DNA of 64,000 bases. It comes from Campylobacter devanensis. GTDB taxonomy: Bacteria; Campylobacterota; Campylobacteria; Campylobacterales; Campylobacteraceae. Location of the stretch: the NCBI RefSeq assembly GCF_002139915.1, contig NZ_CP018788.1, positions 434,001 through 498,000 on the forward strand. Reading direction: 5' to 3'. Each line of letters opens with the position of its first letter. Positions within the stretch are counted from its first letter, which is position 1. Below, one piece after another: positions 8,151 through 17,900 of the stretch. The notes under the pieces were generated by a model. That model saw only the letters and a list, made by a program, of their open reading frames with translations, was not told where the DNA came from and did no database searches. Position numbers and translations under genes: made by a program.

Positions 8151-10912
8151 AATTTGAAAATTATTTGTGCTTAGAAGCGAGTGCGGGAAGTGGCAAGACA
8201 TTTGCTCTATCAGTTCGCTATATCGCTCTATTATTAAAAGGCAATCACCCAAGAAAAATCCTAGCCCTAACATTCACAAACAAAGCCGCAAACGAGATGA
8301 AGCACAGGATCACAGATACATTTTGTAATTTAGATTCAAGCGAGTGCGATGGCGAGAGAAATGCGATTTGTGAGCTTTTAGGTAAATCAAAAGAAGAGAT
8401 TTTGGCACTTAGAGATAAATTTATGGCTGATTTTTTATCAAGTGAGTTAAAGATATCTACATTTGACTCCTTTTTTGCTACGATTCTTAGGCAGTTTAGC
8501 TTAAATTTAGGTCTTATGCCAGATTTTAACTCTCTTAATGATAATAGCATTGAGGTTAAAAATGAGTTTAAAAGGCTCTTAAACTCAAATTCAATGATGA
8601 GTAAAGTAGCAAAATATCTATATTATACAAATAGCAAAGAAAATGCCCTTTTTGAAAAGCTCGCTCTACTCTCACAAACTAAATTTGATAAATTCGATGC
8701 TCCATGGCCAAACCCTAAAAACGCAATGGATAGATATAATGCCCTATGTGATGTGGCATTAAAATTGAGTAGTGATGGTAATTATGTGAAGAATTTTAAT
8801 AAAAATTTAAGCTTAAACGAGATAGTTGAAAAAGCGGTTGTAAAAGATAAAGATATGAAAAAAAAATATTTTGATAAAGTGAAAGACAACGCCGAATTTA
8901 ACGCCGCTAGAGATGAGTTTATAAGTGCTCTAAAAGAGTATTATATAGCTCTTGAGAAATATGAAATATCTCAAATTTCATATTTTGTGGATCTCTATAA
9001 AAAGGCAATTGCCAATGTAAATCGCCGTGAAAATAGCCTAAGTTTTGCCGATATCACAAATTGGGTTAATGAGCTTCTAACTAGCAAAAACAAGCAAAAT
9101 ATCGATATGCTATATTTTCGCCTTGATGCTAAGATTAGGCATATTTTGATTGATGAGTTTCAAGATACTGATATCAAGCAGTATGAGATACTAGAACCAC
9201 TCATAGCTGAAAGTCTCTCTGGCATAGGTCAAAGCGGTCTTGGGAGCTTTTTTTATGTTGGTGATATAAAGCAGAGTATTTATAGATTTCGTGGGGGTCA
9301 AAGTGAGCTATTTAATAAGCTCAAAGAGGATTTTTCACAGATAAAAGCTCAAAGCCTAGATAAAAATTATCGCAGTGATAAAGAGATAGTAGAATATGTA
9401 AATAATAGATTTAAAGACAAATATCCACACTACATAGACCAAATTCCAAATAGCAAAGAAAATGGCTATGTGAGGGTTATTAAATTTGATAGAGAAAAAT
9501 ATTTAGAGGCGATTTATGATAGCATAAAAAAACTCGAAGATAACCGCATAGAACATAAAGATATGGCGATACTTTGTTGGAAAAATAGTGATATTTATAA
9601 TATCAAAGACTATTTAGAAGATAAAGGCTTAGAAGTATCTACCCAAACTACAAATAATCTTATCAAAAGTGCCAATGTAGCGGCGGTGGTGGCATTTTTG
9701 AAATACTCTATTTTTGGTGATAGGATATATCTAAACGCCCAATATGAGATAACTAAAACCAAAAAAGCCAAACTAGAGTTAAAAAGCGATGCTAGCGTAG
9801 CTCAAACTCTTAAATTCATCGCTAAATACCTTGAGCTTGAGCCTTGCGATATTGATTTATTGAAACTATATGAGATTAGTAGCAAATATAGCGATATATA
9901 TGACTTTGCTTTTAATATCGATAACGACCAGACAACTAGCGCTAAAAATAGCCAAAAAGGCATAACGATAATGACCGTTCATAAGAGCAAAGGGCTGCAA
10001 TTTGACCATGTCATCGTGCTTGATTATATAGGAAAAGAAAATAGCCAAAAAGATAAATTTTTAATGGAGTATAATCTAGGCACAAATAGCTGGGATATAA
10101 GGTTAGCTAATAAGGTGTTTGAGTATTTGGGCGATGCGGATTATACCAAGCTTCAAGATAGACAAAAAGAGCTTGATAGAAAAGAGGTTATAAATAAAAT
10201 TTATGTAGCATTAACCAGGGCTAAACATAGCTTAATAATCTTAGCCAAAGATAATCCAAATGGCAACAATATCTCATATTTTACTGAGTATGAATCAAAT
10301 GGCAAAACGGTGGAATATCTAAATTTAGATGAATGCAAATTAGGGATTATCGAACCAAATAGCGACAAAAAGCAAGAGCCCAAGTCGCAAATAACCCATC
10401 TTAAACCATTTGAAAAGATTGCGCCACAAGAGATTTTAACCAGCGATAAGCCAAAAGAGAGCTTAAATTTGGATTCTATCTACTTTGGCAAGGCACTGCA
10501 TTATTACCTTGAGAGCATTGATTTTGCTGATTTTAACTCACTTAAAATCGCTCAAAATTGCTTGTATAATAAATTTGGAGCATTTATCGACCAAGATGGC
10601 TTAAAAGATATTAAAGATAGAGTTGATAGGCTTTTAAATAACCCGCAATTTTTAGAAATTATAAAAGATAAAAGATTATATCAAGAGCAAGATATCGGAT
10701 TTAATGGGGCGTTAAAACGCATCGATTTATTATGCGTAAATAACGATGAAATCGAGATAATAGACTATAAAAGCTCTCTTAAAAATAGCGATGAGCATAA
10801 AGAGCAAGTCAGAGAATATCTAGATATTTTATCTCAAATTTACCCACAAAAAAAGCTAAAAGCTAGTATAGTTTATATACTACATGACAAAATTCAAATT
10901 TCAAAGCTCTAA
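8147..10912 (+). CDS. addA: AddA helicase-nuclease (RecB-like)
   Basis: A 921-residue UvrD-type ATP-dependent helicase with a C-terminal nuclease. Walker A is EASAGSGKT near the N-terminus. The Walker B segment is HILIDEFQDTD, motif III-like YVGDIKQSIYRFRGG and motif VI VALTRAKHSLIIL. The nuclease motif EIIDYKSS lies near the C-terminus. The frame is open from 8129, but the ATG at 8147 is preferred: it overlaps the addB stop (ATGA), follows AAGGGGATTAAG, and places the Walker A close to the N-terminus as normal. It acts with AddB in the cytoplasm. Confidence 0.93.
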   Translation: MKFENYLCLEASAGSGKTFALSVRYIALLLKGNHPRKILALTFTNKAANEMKHRITDTFCNLDSSECDGERNAICELLGKSKEEILALRDKFMADFLSSELKISTFDSFFATILRQFSLNLGLMPDFNSLNDNSIEVKNEFKRLLNSNSMMSKVAKYLYYTNSKENALFEKLALLSQTKFDKFDAPWPNPKNAMDRYNALCDVALKLSSDGNYVKNFNKNLSLNEIVEKAVVKDKDMKKKYFDKVKDNAEFNAARDEFISALKEYYIALEKYEISQISYFVDLYKKAIANVNRRENSLSFADITNWVNELLTSKNKQNIDMLYFRLDAKIRHILIDEFQDTDIKQYEILEPLIAESLSGIGQSGLGSFFYVGDIKQSIYRFRGGQSELFNKLKEDFSQIKAQSLDKNYRSDKEIVEYVNNRFKDKYPHYIDQIPNSKENGYVRVIKFDREKYLEAIYDSIKKLEDNRIEHKDMAILCWKNSDIYNIKDYLEDKGLEVSTQTTNNLIKSANVAAVVAFLKYSIFGDRIYLNAQYEITKTKKAKLELKSDASVAQTLKFIAKYLELEPCDIDLLKLYEISSKYSDIYDFAFNIDNDQTTSAKNSQKGITIMTVHKSKGLQFDHVIVLDYIGKENSQKDKFLMEYNLGTNSWDIRLANKVFEYLGDADYTKLQDRQKELDRKEVINKIYVALTRAKHSLIILAKDNPNGNNISYFTEYESNGKTVEYLNLDECKLGIIEPNSDKKQEPKSQITHLKPFEKIAPQEILTSDKPKESLNLDSIYFGKALHYYLESIDFADFNSLKIAQNCLYNKFGAFIDQDGLKDIKDRVDRLLNNPQFLEIIKDKRLYQEQDIGFNGALKRIDLLCVNNDEIEIIDYKSSLKNSDEHKEQVREYLDILSQIYPQKKLKASIVYILHDKIQISKL

Positions 10913-10956
10913 TATAAAAATTTTCTTAAATTCAGTTATTTTTAAGCTAGTCTCGC

Positions 10957-10962
10957 TATAAT
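10957..10962 (+). promoter_or_regulatory. Probable promoter -10 of the rplM-rpsI operon
   Basis: A perfect TATAAT preceded by GC (CTCGCTATAAT) and by periodic T runs, 37 bases before the rplM start. It sits in the 86-base gap after addA, so the ribosomal protein pair has its own promoter. Confidence 0.55.
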
Positions 10963-10998
10963 TTCATCTCTTAAATTAATTATATAAAAGGCAAGATT

Positions 10999-11424
10999 AT
11001 GACAAAGATAACAAAGCCAAATGAAGTAAAGCGTGATTGGATCGTTCTTGATGCTTCTGGAAAGAGATTTGGTAGATTGCTAACTGAAGCTGCTACACTA
11101 CTTCGTGGCAAACATAAGCCAGGATTTAGCCCAAATGTTGATTGCGGAGATTATGTAATCATCATCAATGCTAGCAAGGCAGAATTCACAGGTGCGAATA
11201 AAGCTGAAGAGAAACTTTATCACAGACATTCAGGCTATTTTGGTAGCGTAAAAAGCGAAAAATTTGGTGATTTACTAGCTAATAAACCTGAAAAGCTTTA
11301 TAAATTAGCAGTCCGTGGTATGCTACCTAAGACAAAATTAGGCAAAGAGATGCTTAAAAAATTAAAAATCTATGCTGGTAGTGAGCATCCGCACACTGCA
11401 CAAATAGCTAAAGAAGGAAAATAA
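10999..11424 (+). CDS. rplM: 50S ribosomal protein L13
   Basis: 141 residues, complete. Recognised from [15 protein letters not shown] near the N-terminus, [27 protein letters not shown] and the [19 protein letters not shown] region, all conserved L13 segments. It assembles early in the large subunit. It is directly followed by rpsI, 2 bases on, the standard L13-S9 pair. Confidence 0.98.
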   Translation: MTKITKPNEVKRDWIVLDASGKRFGRLLTEAATLLRGKHKPGFSPNVDCGDYVIIINASKAEFTGANKAEEKLYHRHSGYFGSVKSEKFGDLLANKPEKLYKLAVRGMLPKTKLGKEMLKKLKIYAGSEHPHTAQIAKEGK

Positions 11425-11426
11425 TA

Positions 11427-11816
11427 ATGGCAACAACATACGCAACAGGTAAGAGAAAAACAGCAGTTGCTAAAGTTTGGGTAAAACCAGGTAGCGGCAA
11501 AATCACAGTAAATGGTATGGATCTAAATACTTGGCTTGGCGGACACGAAGCTATAAAGCTTAAAGTAGTTCAACCATTATTAGTAACAAAACAAGAAACT
11601 TCTATGGATATCACAGCTACGACTTTAGGCGGTGGGTATTCAGCTCAAGCAGAGGCTTTAAGACACGGAATTTCAAGAGCTTTAGCTTCTATCGACGCAA
11701 CATTTAGAGCAGCTCTTAAACCACAAGGCCTTCTAACTCGTGATAGCCGTGTTGTAGAGCGTAAAAAATATGGCCGCAGAAAAGCAAGAAGAAGTCCGCA
11801 ATTCTCAAAAAGATAA
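11427..11816 (+). CDS. rpsI: 30S ribosomal protein S9
   Basis: 129 residues, complete. [18 protein letters not shown] at the N-terminus and the basic tail ending [12 protein letters not shown] are diagnostic of S9; the tail reaches the P-site tRNA in the ribosome. It is the second gene of the rplM-rpsI operon and is followed at once by a strong terminator. Confidence 0.98.
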   Translation: MATTYATGKRKTAVAKVWVKPGSGKITVNGMDLNTWLGGHEAIKLKVVQPLLVTKQETSMDITATTLGGGYSAQAEALRHGISRALASIDATFRAALKPQGLLTRDSRVVERKKYGRRKARRSPQFSKR

Positions 11817-11827
11817 TATTTCATATT

Positions 11828-11859
11828 TCCAAAGGCCTTTTGGCTTTTGGAGCTTTTTT
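11828..11859 (+). terminator. Intrinsic terminator of rplM-rpsI
   Basis: TCCAAAGGCC (11828-11837) pairs with GGCTTTTGGA (11842-11851), 10 pairs with one G-T, around a TTTT loop. GC and six T follow (11854-11859). It starts 12 bases after the rpsI stop. Confidence 0.85.
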
Positions 11860-11969
11860 AAATTTAATTTTGTTTATTTAGCAAAAATTTATAATAAATT
11901 TTTATTAAGTTAAGATTGATTACATATAATTCCGATGTCCAACAGATAAACCTCCTTTTTGTAATAGTT

Positions 11970-11992
11970 TCGGAGTTGTAATCCAACTCCGA
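11970..11992. repeat. Isolated perfect hairpin in the rpsI-cadF spacer
   Basis: TCGGAGTTG and CAACTCCGA form a perfect 9-base stem around a 5-base loop. It lies in the 414-base gap 11817-12230, which otherwise holds only the rpsI terminator and the cadF promoter. No T run follows on either strand. A short open frame on the minus strand here lacks coding character. The 9-mer TCGGAGTTG recurs at 929-937, also beside an imperfect AACTCC partner, so it may be a degenerate dispersed element. Confidence 0.4.
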
Positions 11993-12179
11993 TACCACAT
12001 TTTATTACTTTTCTTAAACTTTCATAAATCACGAAAGCCATAAATCGCATTATAAAATAAATTAAGTTTTTATTTGATAATTTCATTTTGGTTATTTTCA
12101 CCCAAAAGAGTAACCAAATCTTTATAAATCTCAAACATTCAAAATCACAAAATTTATATTGTTTTAAAGCGATTTAATG

Positions 12180-12185
12180 TATTAT
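12180..12185 (+). promoter_or_regulatory. Candidate -10 box of the cadF-like gene
   Basis: TATTAT, 46 bases before the cadF ATG, with T-rich DNA upstream (TTTATATTGTTTTAAAG). A ribosome binding site AAGGA precedes the start codon. Assignment is by position only. Confidence 0.35.
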
Positions 12186-12230
12186 TCCTAAATTAATCAT
12201 TACATTTAATCACACTTTTAAGGAATTAAA

Positions 12231-13241
12231 ATGAAAAAATTCATTTTAGCATTATGTGCGGCGTCAGCGATATTTGCAAGTGATAGATATGAATTAACCA
12301 TAGTTGGTGGATATGCTCACCCAGAGGGCACTCAAGGTATTGATGACCAAAAGCTAATTGGTCTAAGATTAGGTAGAAATTTAGATCTATCTTGGCTTAG
12401 TCAAATTGAGCTTGGCTTTGATTATACTCCTAAGGCTACATTTGAAGACAAAAATGGCAAAGAAATTGGCTATGATACAAGAATTGCTAGATACTATTTA
12501 AATTTAGTAAAAGATTTTGCTTTAACTGATAGATTTTCTGTTTATGCCTTGGCCGGTGCTGGATATCAAGATCTAAGTAAAGAGGCAAATGATGCTAATG
12601 ATGATGGATTTGGTCAAGCTGGTTTGGGGGTTAAATTTAAAGTAGTGGATAATTTTGCTATCAAATTAGAAGCAAGAGATGCTATTAACTTCAAAGAAGG
12701 AGATAGTACATTTTTATATACTTTAGGTTTTGCTAGTAGCTTTGGTGCTACCAAAAAATCCGAGCCTACCATAACTCAAGAAGCCCCTATCGCTCCACAA
12801 GTAGTAGATGGCGATGATGATAATGATGGAGTGTTAAATAGCAAAGATAGATGCCCTAATACCCCAGCAGGTGCCGTGGTGGATGAAAATGGCTGTCAAA
12901 AATTAATTAGATTAAATTTACATGCTAATTTCGCAAGTGATAGCGCAACTTTAAGCCCAAAATTTGTAGCTAAAATAGAAGAAGTTGCTAAAGTTTTAAA
13001 TATGAATAGCGAGTATAAAGTTGTATTAGAAGGCCACACAGATTCTACAGGTTCAGAAAAATATAACCAAATTTTATCAGAAAAAAGAGCCAAAGCAGTA
13101 GCAGATGTGCTTATAAATATGGGTGTAAGCAAAGATAGAATCCAAACAATAGGCTATGGTGAGTTATCTCCAATCGCTACAAACAAAACCAAAGAGGGTA
13201 GAGCACAAAATCGCCGTGTTGATGCTAAATTTAGTAATTAA
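12231..13241 (+). CDS. cadF: CadF-like OmpA-family outer membrane porin
   Basis: 336 residues. A signal peptide is cut near SAIFA-SD. An eight-strand beta-barrel follows (about 17-180), then a calcium-binding thrombospondin-type stretch (DDDNDGVLNSKDRCPNTP) and an OmpA C-terminal peptidoglycan-binding domain (about 225-336) with LEGHTDSTGS and the NRRVDAKF end. In C. jejuni the gene after rpsI is cadF, the fibronectin-binding adhesin, so position and layout agree. The FRLS tetrapeptide reported as the fibronectin contact in C. jejuni CadF is not present here, so adhesin activity should not be assumed. It should still act as an outer membrane protein linked to the cell wall. Confidence 0.85.
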   Translation: MKKFILALCAASAIFASDRYELTIVGGYAHPEGTQGIDDQKLIGLRLGRNLDLSWLSQIELGFDYTPKATFEDKNGKEIGYDTRIARYYLNLVKDFALTDRFSVYALAGAGYQDLSKEANDANDDGFGQAGLGVKFKVVDNFAIKLEARDAINFKEGDSTFLYTLGFASSFGATKKSEPTITQEAPIAPQVVDGDDDNDGVLNSKDRCPNTPAGAVVDENGCQKLIRLNLHANFASDSATLSPKFVAKIEEVAKVLNMNSEYKVVLEGHTDSTGSEKYNQILSEKRAKAVADVLINMGVSKDRIQTIGYGELSPIATNKTKEGRAQNRRVDAKFSN

Positions 13242-13243
13242 TT

Positions 13244-14083
13244 ATGCAGATAATCACCGATTTTGATTATACGGCTATATTGGCACTTTGTGCTAAATAT
13301 AGCCTTAGAGTTATATTTTCACTACTTATATTTTTTATTGGCAAGTGGATTGTTTGGCGAATTTGCCTTATTATAGAAAGAGTCATACAAAAAGCCAAAA
13401 TAGATAAATTAATAGCCAGTTTTATTATAAATTCATCCAAAACAATATTTTTGATAATTGTCATTGTAGCAGCATTAGCAAATCTTGGTATCGATACGAC
13501 CTCATTTGTAGCGATGCTTGGCGCTATCGGGCTTGGTATCGGTATGGCCTTTAAAGATTCATTTGGCAATATCGGAGCTGGGATTTTGATTCTATTTTTT
13601 AGGCCATTTAGGATAGGGGATAATATCGATATTGGTGGATATAACGGCGTAGCGAGTGAGTTAAATTTGTTTAGTATATGTCTAATAACTGGCGATGGCA
13701 AAAGCGTCATTATCCCAAATAAACAGGTCATAAATAGCAAAATTATAAATTTCTCACTAACACCAACCAGGCGAGTTGAGCTACTTTTTAGTGTGGATTA
13801 TAAAGATGATTTAAGATTAGCTAAGGATATAATCTTAAATATCGCAAATCAAAATGAGTTAATCCTAAAAGAGCCCGCACCTAGCGTATTAGTAAGTGCT
13901 CTTGGGGCTCACAGCATTGATATATTAGTTAGATTTTGGGTGCTTAATGAAAATTATAGCACCACGCAGTCAGCTATGCTAGAAGGCGTTAAAATGGCAT
14001 TTGACGAAGCTGGGATTAGTATCCCATATCCGCAACTTGTAACGCATCATATATATGAGAAAGAGAGCGAAGATGATGAATAA
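13244..14083 (+). CDS. MscS-family mechanosensitive channel
   Basis: 279 residues in the inner membrane. Three N-terminal membrane segments are visible, the third being the pore helix with the Gly/Ala pattern FVAMLGAIGLGIGMAFKDS, then the beta domain (FFRPFRIGDNIDIGGYNG) and an alpha/beta C-terminal domain. It releases solutes on osmotic down-shock. It starts 2 bases after cadF and overlaps the HAD phosphatase gene, so the three are probably cotranscribed. Length is typical of small-conductance channels of the E. coli MscS size. Confidence 0.92.
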   Translation: MQIITDFDYTAILALCAKYSLRVIFSLLIFFIGKWIVWRICLIIERVIQKAKIDKLIASFIINSSKTIFLIIVIVAALANLGIDTTSFVAMLGAIGLGIGMAFKDSFGNIGAGILILFFRPFRIGDNIDIGGYNGVASELNLFSICLITGDGKSVIIPNKQVINSKIINFSLTPTRRVELLFSVDYKDDLRLAKDIILNIANQNELILKEPAPSVLVSALGAHSIDILVRFWVLNENYSTTQSAMLEGVKMAFDEAGISIPYPQLVTHHIYEKESEDDE

Positions 14084-14720
14084 GCCTACTATTTTATTTG
14101 ATCTTGATGGGACGCTTATTGACTCTACTGAAGCTATTGTAAATGGATTTTATAAGGCTTTTAGGAGTTATAATCTCACCGAGCCTACAAAGGCTCAAAT
14201 TTGCTCATTAGTGGGGCATCCTTTGGAGTATATGTTTGGCTCACTTGGAGTTAAAGAGCATTTGATAGCTGATTTTATCGCTATTTACAAAGATGATTAT
14301 AGGCAAAACTACCTAGCACAAACCACTCTTTTGCCCAGTGGATTTGAAGCAGTTAGCAAGGCTAGTGAATTTGCGAATTTAGGAGTAGTAACCACAAAAA
14401 CCTCTTTATATTCTAAAAATTTGCTTGAAAACTTAGGAATTTTAAAATATTTTAGCGTTGTTATAGGGCGAGATGATGTAACCCATCCAAAGCCAAATCC
14501 TGAGCCGATTCTAAAGGCTTTAGAAGCGATCGGTAAGAGCTCAAAAAGCTATATGATAGGCGATACCCCAATGGATGCTAAAGCGGCTAAGAGTGCCGGT
14601 ATTTTCAGTATTGGCGTAACTTGTGGATATGAGAGTAGAGAGAATTTAGAATCAATCTGTGATTATGTCTGCTTAGATACTTTAAGCGCTGTAGAGTATA
14701 TCAAGATATCTAATTCATAA
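14073..14720 (+). CDS. HAD-superfamily phosphatase (phosphoglycolate phosphatase-like)
   Basis: 215 residues. HAD motif I FDLDGTLIDS lies at the N-terminus; motif II is the Thr of GVVTTKTS, the motif III Lys is in HPKPNPEP, and motif IV is MIGDTPMDAKAA. A helical cap (about 15-85) is of the Gph/PpaX kind. The frame is open from 14055, but an ATG at 14073 or 14076 inside the end of the mscS gene is more likely and puts motif I close to the N-terminus. Substrate is not determined by the sequence; phosphoglycolate or a nucleotide by-product are possible. Confidence 0.82.
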   Translation: MMNKPTILFDLDGTLIDSTEAIVNGFYKAFRSYNLTEPTKAQICSLVGHPLEYMFGSLGVKEHLIADFIAIYKDDYRQNYLAQTTLLPSGFEAVSKASEFANLGVVTTKTSLYSKNLLENLGILKYFSVVIGRDDVTHPKPNPEPILKALEAIGKSSKSYMIGDTPMDAKAAKSAGIFSIGVTCGYESRENLESICDYVCLDTLSAVEYIKISNS

Positions 14721-14893
14721 AATTTATTGATTTTTTGTTTAAACTTATAAATTAGCTAAAAAAATTTGGCTAATTTTTTCTAATTAATTATATATTAATT
14801 TTATGGAAAAATCATATTTTGAGCTATGTATTATTTATATAACTGATAATTTATATAAAAATAAATTTATAGTTAACTTATTTTTTAAGTTTT

Positions 14894-14904
14894 TATAATA
14901 TAAT
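14894..14904 (+). promoter_or_regulatory. Probable promoter of the pyruvate oxidoreductase gene
   Basis: Two overlapping TATAAT boxes (14894-14899 and 14899-14904) follow long T-rich DNA, about 90 bases before the start codon. The 273-base gap 14721-14993 is strongly AT-rich and holds no other feature I can support. AAAGGAA precedes the ATG. Confidence 0.5.
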
Positions 14905-14993
14905 TGCTAACTTTAAGTTAAAAATAATTAAACTAATATAAGTCTTAAATTTTTATTCCTTGAATATAAAAATTTAGCTTAGAAAGGAATCAA

Positions 14994-17900
14994 ATGAGTA
15001 AAATTATGAAAACCATGGATGGCAATGAAGCGGCAGCTTACGCCTCTTATGCTTTTACAGAAGTTGCTGGGATATATCCTATTACGCCTAGTTCACCTAT
15101 GGCAGACTATGTGGATATATGGGCAAGTGAAGGCAAAAAAAATCTCTTTGGGATGCCTGTTAAAGTAGTCGAGATGCAAAGCGAAGCCGGTGCGGCAGGT
15201 ACGGTACATGGCAGCCTTCAAGCTGGAGCATTAACTACTACATTTACAGCAGCCCAAGGGCTATTGCTTAAAATTCCAAATATGTATAAAATCTCAGGCC
15301 AAATGTTACCAGGCGTGATCCATGTCGCAGCTAGATCTTTGGCGGCTCAAGCCTTATCAATTTTTGGCGATCATCAAGATATATACGCTTGTAGGCAGAC
15401 TGGATTTGCTATGCTTGCTACTGGATCAGTCCAAGAAGTTATGGATCTAGCGGGGGTAGCTCACCTTAGTGCGATTAAAGGTAGGGTACCATTTTTACAC
15501 TTTTTTGATGGATTTAGAACTAGCCATGAAATTCAAAAAATCGAAGTGATGGATTATAGTGTATTTGATAAATTGCTTGATAAAGAGGCGGTTGAAGAGT
15601 TTAGACGCACATCTATGAATCCCGAAAATCCAAAAATCAGAGGAACGGCTCAAAATGATGATATATATTTTCAAACTAGGGAGCTAACCAACAAATTTTA
15701 TGATGCTATCCCTGATATTGTGGCTGATTATATGAGTGAGATATCTAAGGTTACAGGTAGAAATTACGCACCATTTGTATATTATGGTGCCAAAGATGCC
15801 ACTAGAGTGATTGTAGCGATGGGATCAGTTACTCAAACGCTTGAAGAAGTTGTGGATTATCTAAATTCCAAAGGCGAAAAAGTAGGCGTGCTAAAAGTCC
15901 ATCTATATAGACCATTTAGTATTAAATATATGTTTGATGTGATGCCTAAATCAGTAGAAAAAATAGCCGTTTTAGACCGCACTAAAGAGCCAGGAAGCCT
16001 TGGTGAGCCGCTATATTTAGATATTAAATCTGCATATTATGGCAAAGAGAATGCTCCTATTATAGTAGGTGGAAGATATGGCCTAAGCTCAAAAGATGTC
16101 GATCCAGCTCAAATGTTAGCAGTATATGAAAATTTAAATTCACCTACGCCTAAAGATGGATTTACAGTTGGTATAGTAGATGATGTCTCATTTACTTCAC
16201 TAGCAGTAGGAGATAAAATTTCACTAAGTGATGAAGATTGTATAGAGTGCTTATTTTATGGGCTTGGAGCTGATGGCACGGTCGGAGCAAATAAAAACTC
16301 AATCAAAATTATCGGCGATAAAACAGATCTATACGCTCAAGCATATTTTGCTTACGATAGCAAAAAATCAGGCGGCTATACTAGAAGCCATCTAAGATTC
16401 GGCAAAAATCCTATCCGCTCTACATATCTAGTATCAAATCCGCATTTTATAGCCTGTTCTGTGGCGGCGTATTTGGATATTTATGATGTTGTAGATGGCT
16501 TAAGAGATGGGGGGACATTTTTGTTAAATTCCATTTGGGATGCTCAAAAAACAATAGAGAAAATCCCAAATAGAGTTAAACGCATTCTAGCGCAAAAAAA
16601 TGCGAATTTCTATATACTAAATGCTACAAAATTAGCTTATGAAATAGGCCTAGGAAATCGCACAAATACCATTATGCAATCGGCATTTTTCAAGCTTTCA
16701 GGCATAATCGACTATGAAGAAGCACGAAAATATATGAAAGAATATGCCTACAAAACTTATCACAAAAAAGGCGATAAAATTGTAGAGATGAACTACAGAG
16801 CCATCGATGAAGGTGCTAGTGAGTTAGTCAAAATAGATATTGATCCAAGCTGGGTAAATTTAAGCGATGATATAAAAGAGGATAAATACAAAGGTAGTGA
16901 TTTTGTAGAAAATATTGCTAAACCTATGAATGCTGCTCGTGGGGATTATCTGCCTGTTTCAGCCTTTGTAGGGTATGAAGATGGCTCCTTTGAGTCTGGG
17001 ACTACTGAATTTGAAAAGCGTGGCGTAGGCGTGATGGTGCCAAAATGGATAGAAGAGAATTGTATCCAGTGTAATCAATGTGCTTTTGTATGCCCGCATG
17101 CTGTTATTAGGCCGTTTTTGATAGATGAAAATGAGATGGCAAATGCGCCACAAGGTGTCAAAGATAGAGCAATCAACGCCAAAGGCAAAGAGCTAACAGG
17201 ATTAAAATATAAAATTCAAGTAAGCCCATTAGATTGCACCGGCTGTGAGCTATGCGCTCATGAGTGTCCAAGCAAAGAAAAATCCCTAGTAATGGTGCCA
17301 CTAAATGGCGAAATAGAAAAAGGCGAACAAGAAAACGCAGATTATCTATTTAAAAAAGTTGTCTATAAAGATGATTTAATGAACAAACAAAGCGTCAAAG
17401 GTTCTGGCTTTGCTCAACCTTTATTTGAATTTCACGGCGCATGTCCAGGATGTGGTGAAACACCATATATCACTCTAGTTACAAGGCTATTTGGCGAGCA
17501 GTTAATGGTAGCTAATGCCACTGGTTGTAGCTCTATTTATGGCGGATCAGCACCATCATCGCCATATAGAAAATCTAATAAAACAGGTAATGGTGTAGCA
17601 TGGGCGAATTCGCTATTTGAAGATAATGCCGAGTTTGGTATGGGTATGGAGATAGCTATGCAAACTATCCGCAATAGAGTAGAGAACATAATGCTAAATA
17701 CCAAAGACAAAGCCCCAAATGCCATCGCAGCGCTATATAATGACTGGTTAGCTAATAAAAATGATAGAATAGCTACCCAAAATATTAGAGATACCTTAGT
17801 CCCACTACTTGAAGCAAATTCAAATTTCGAAGGGGCAAAGGAGCTTTTAAGCCTTAAACAATACATAGCCAAAAAATCACAATGGATTATTGGTGGCGAT

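Noticed and set aside
11910-12134. Minus-strand open frame of 74 residues in the rpsI-cadF spacer
   Set aside because: No good ribosome binding site, it runs through a perfect hairpin, and its composition looks like translated spacer. I cannot support it as a gene.
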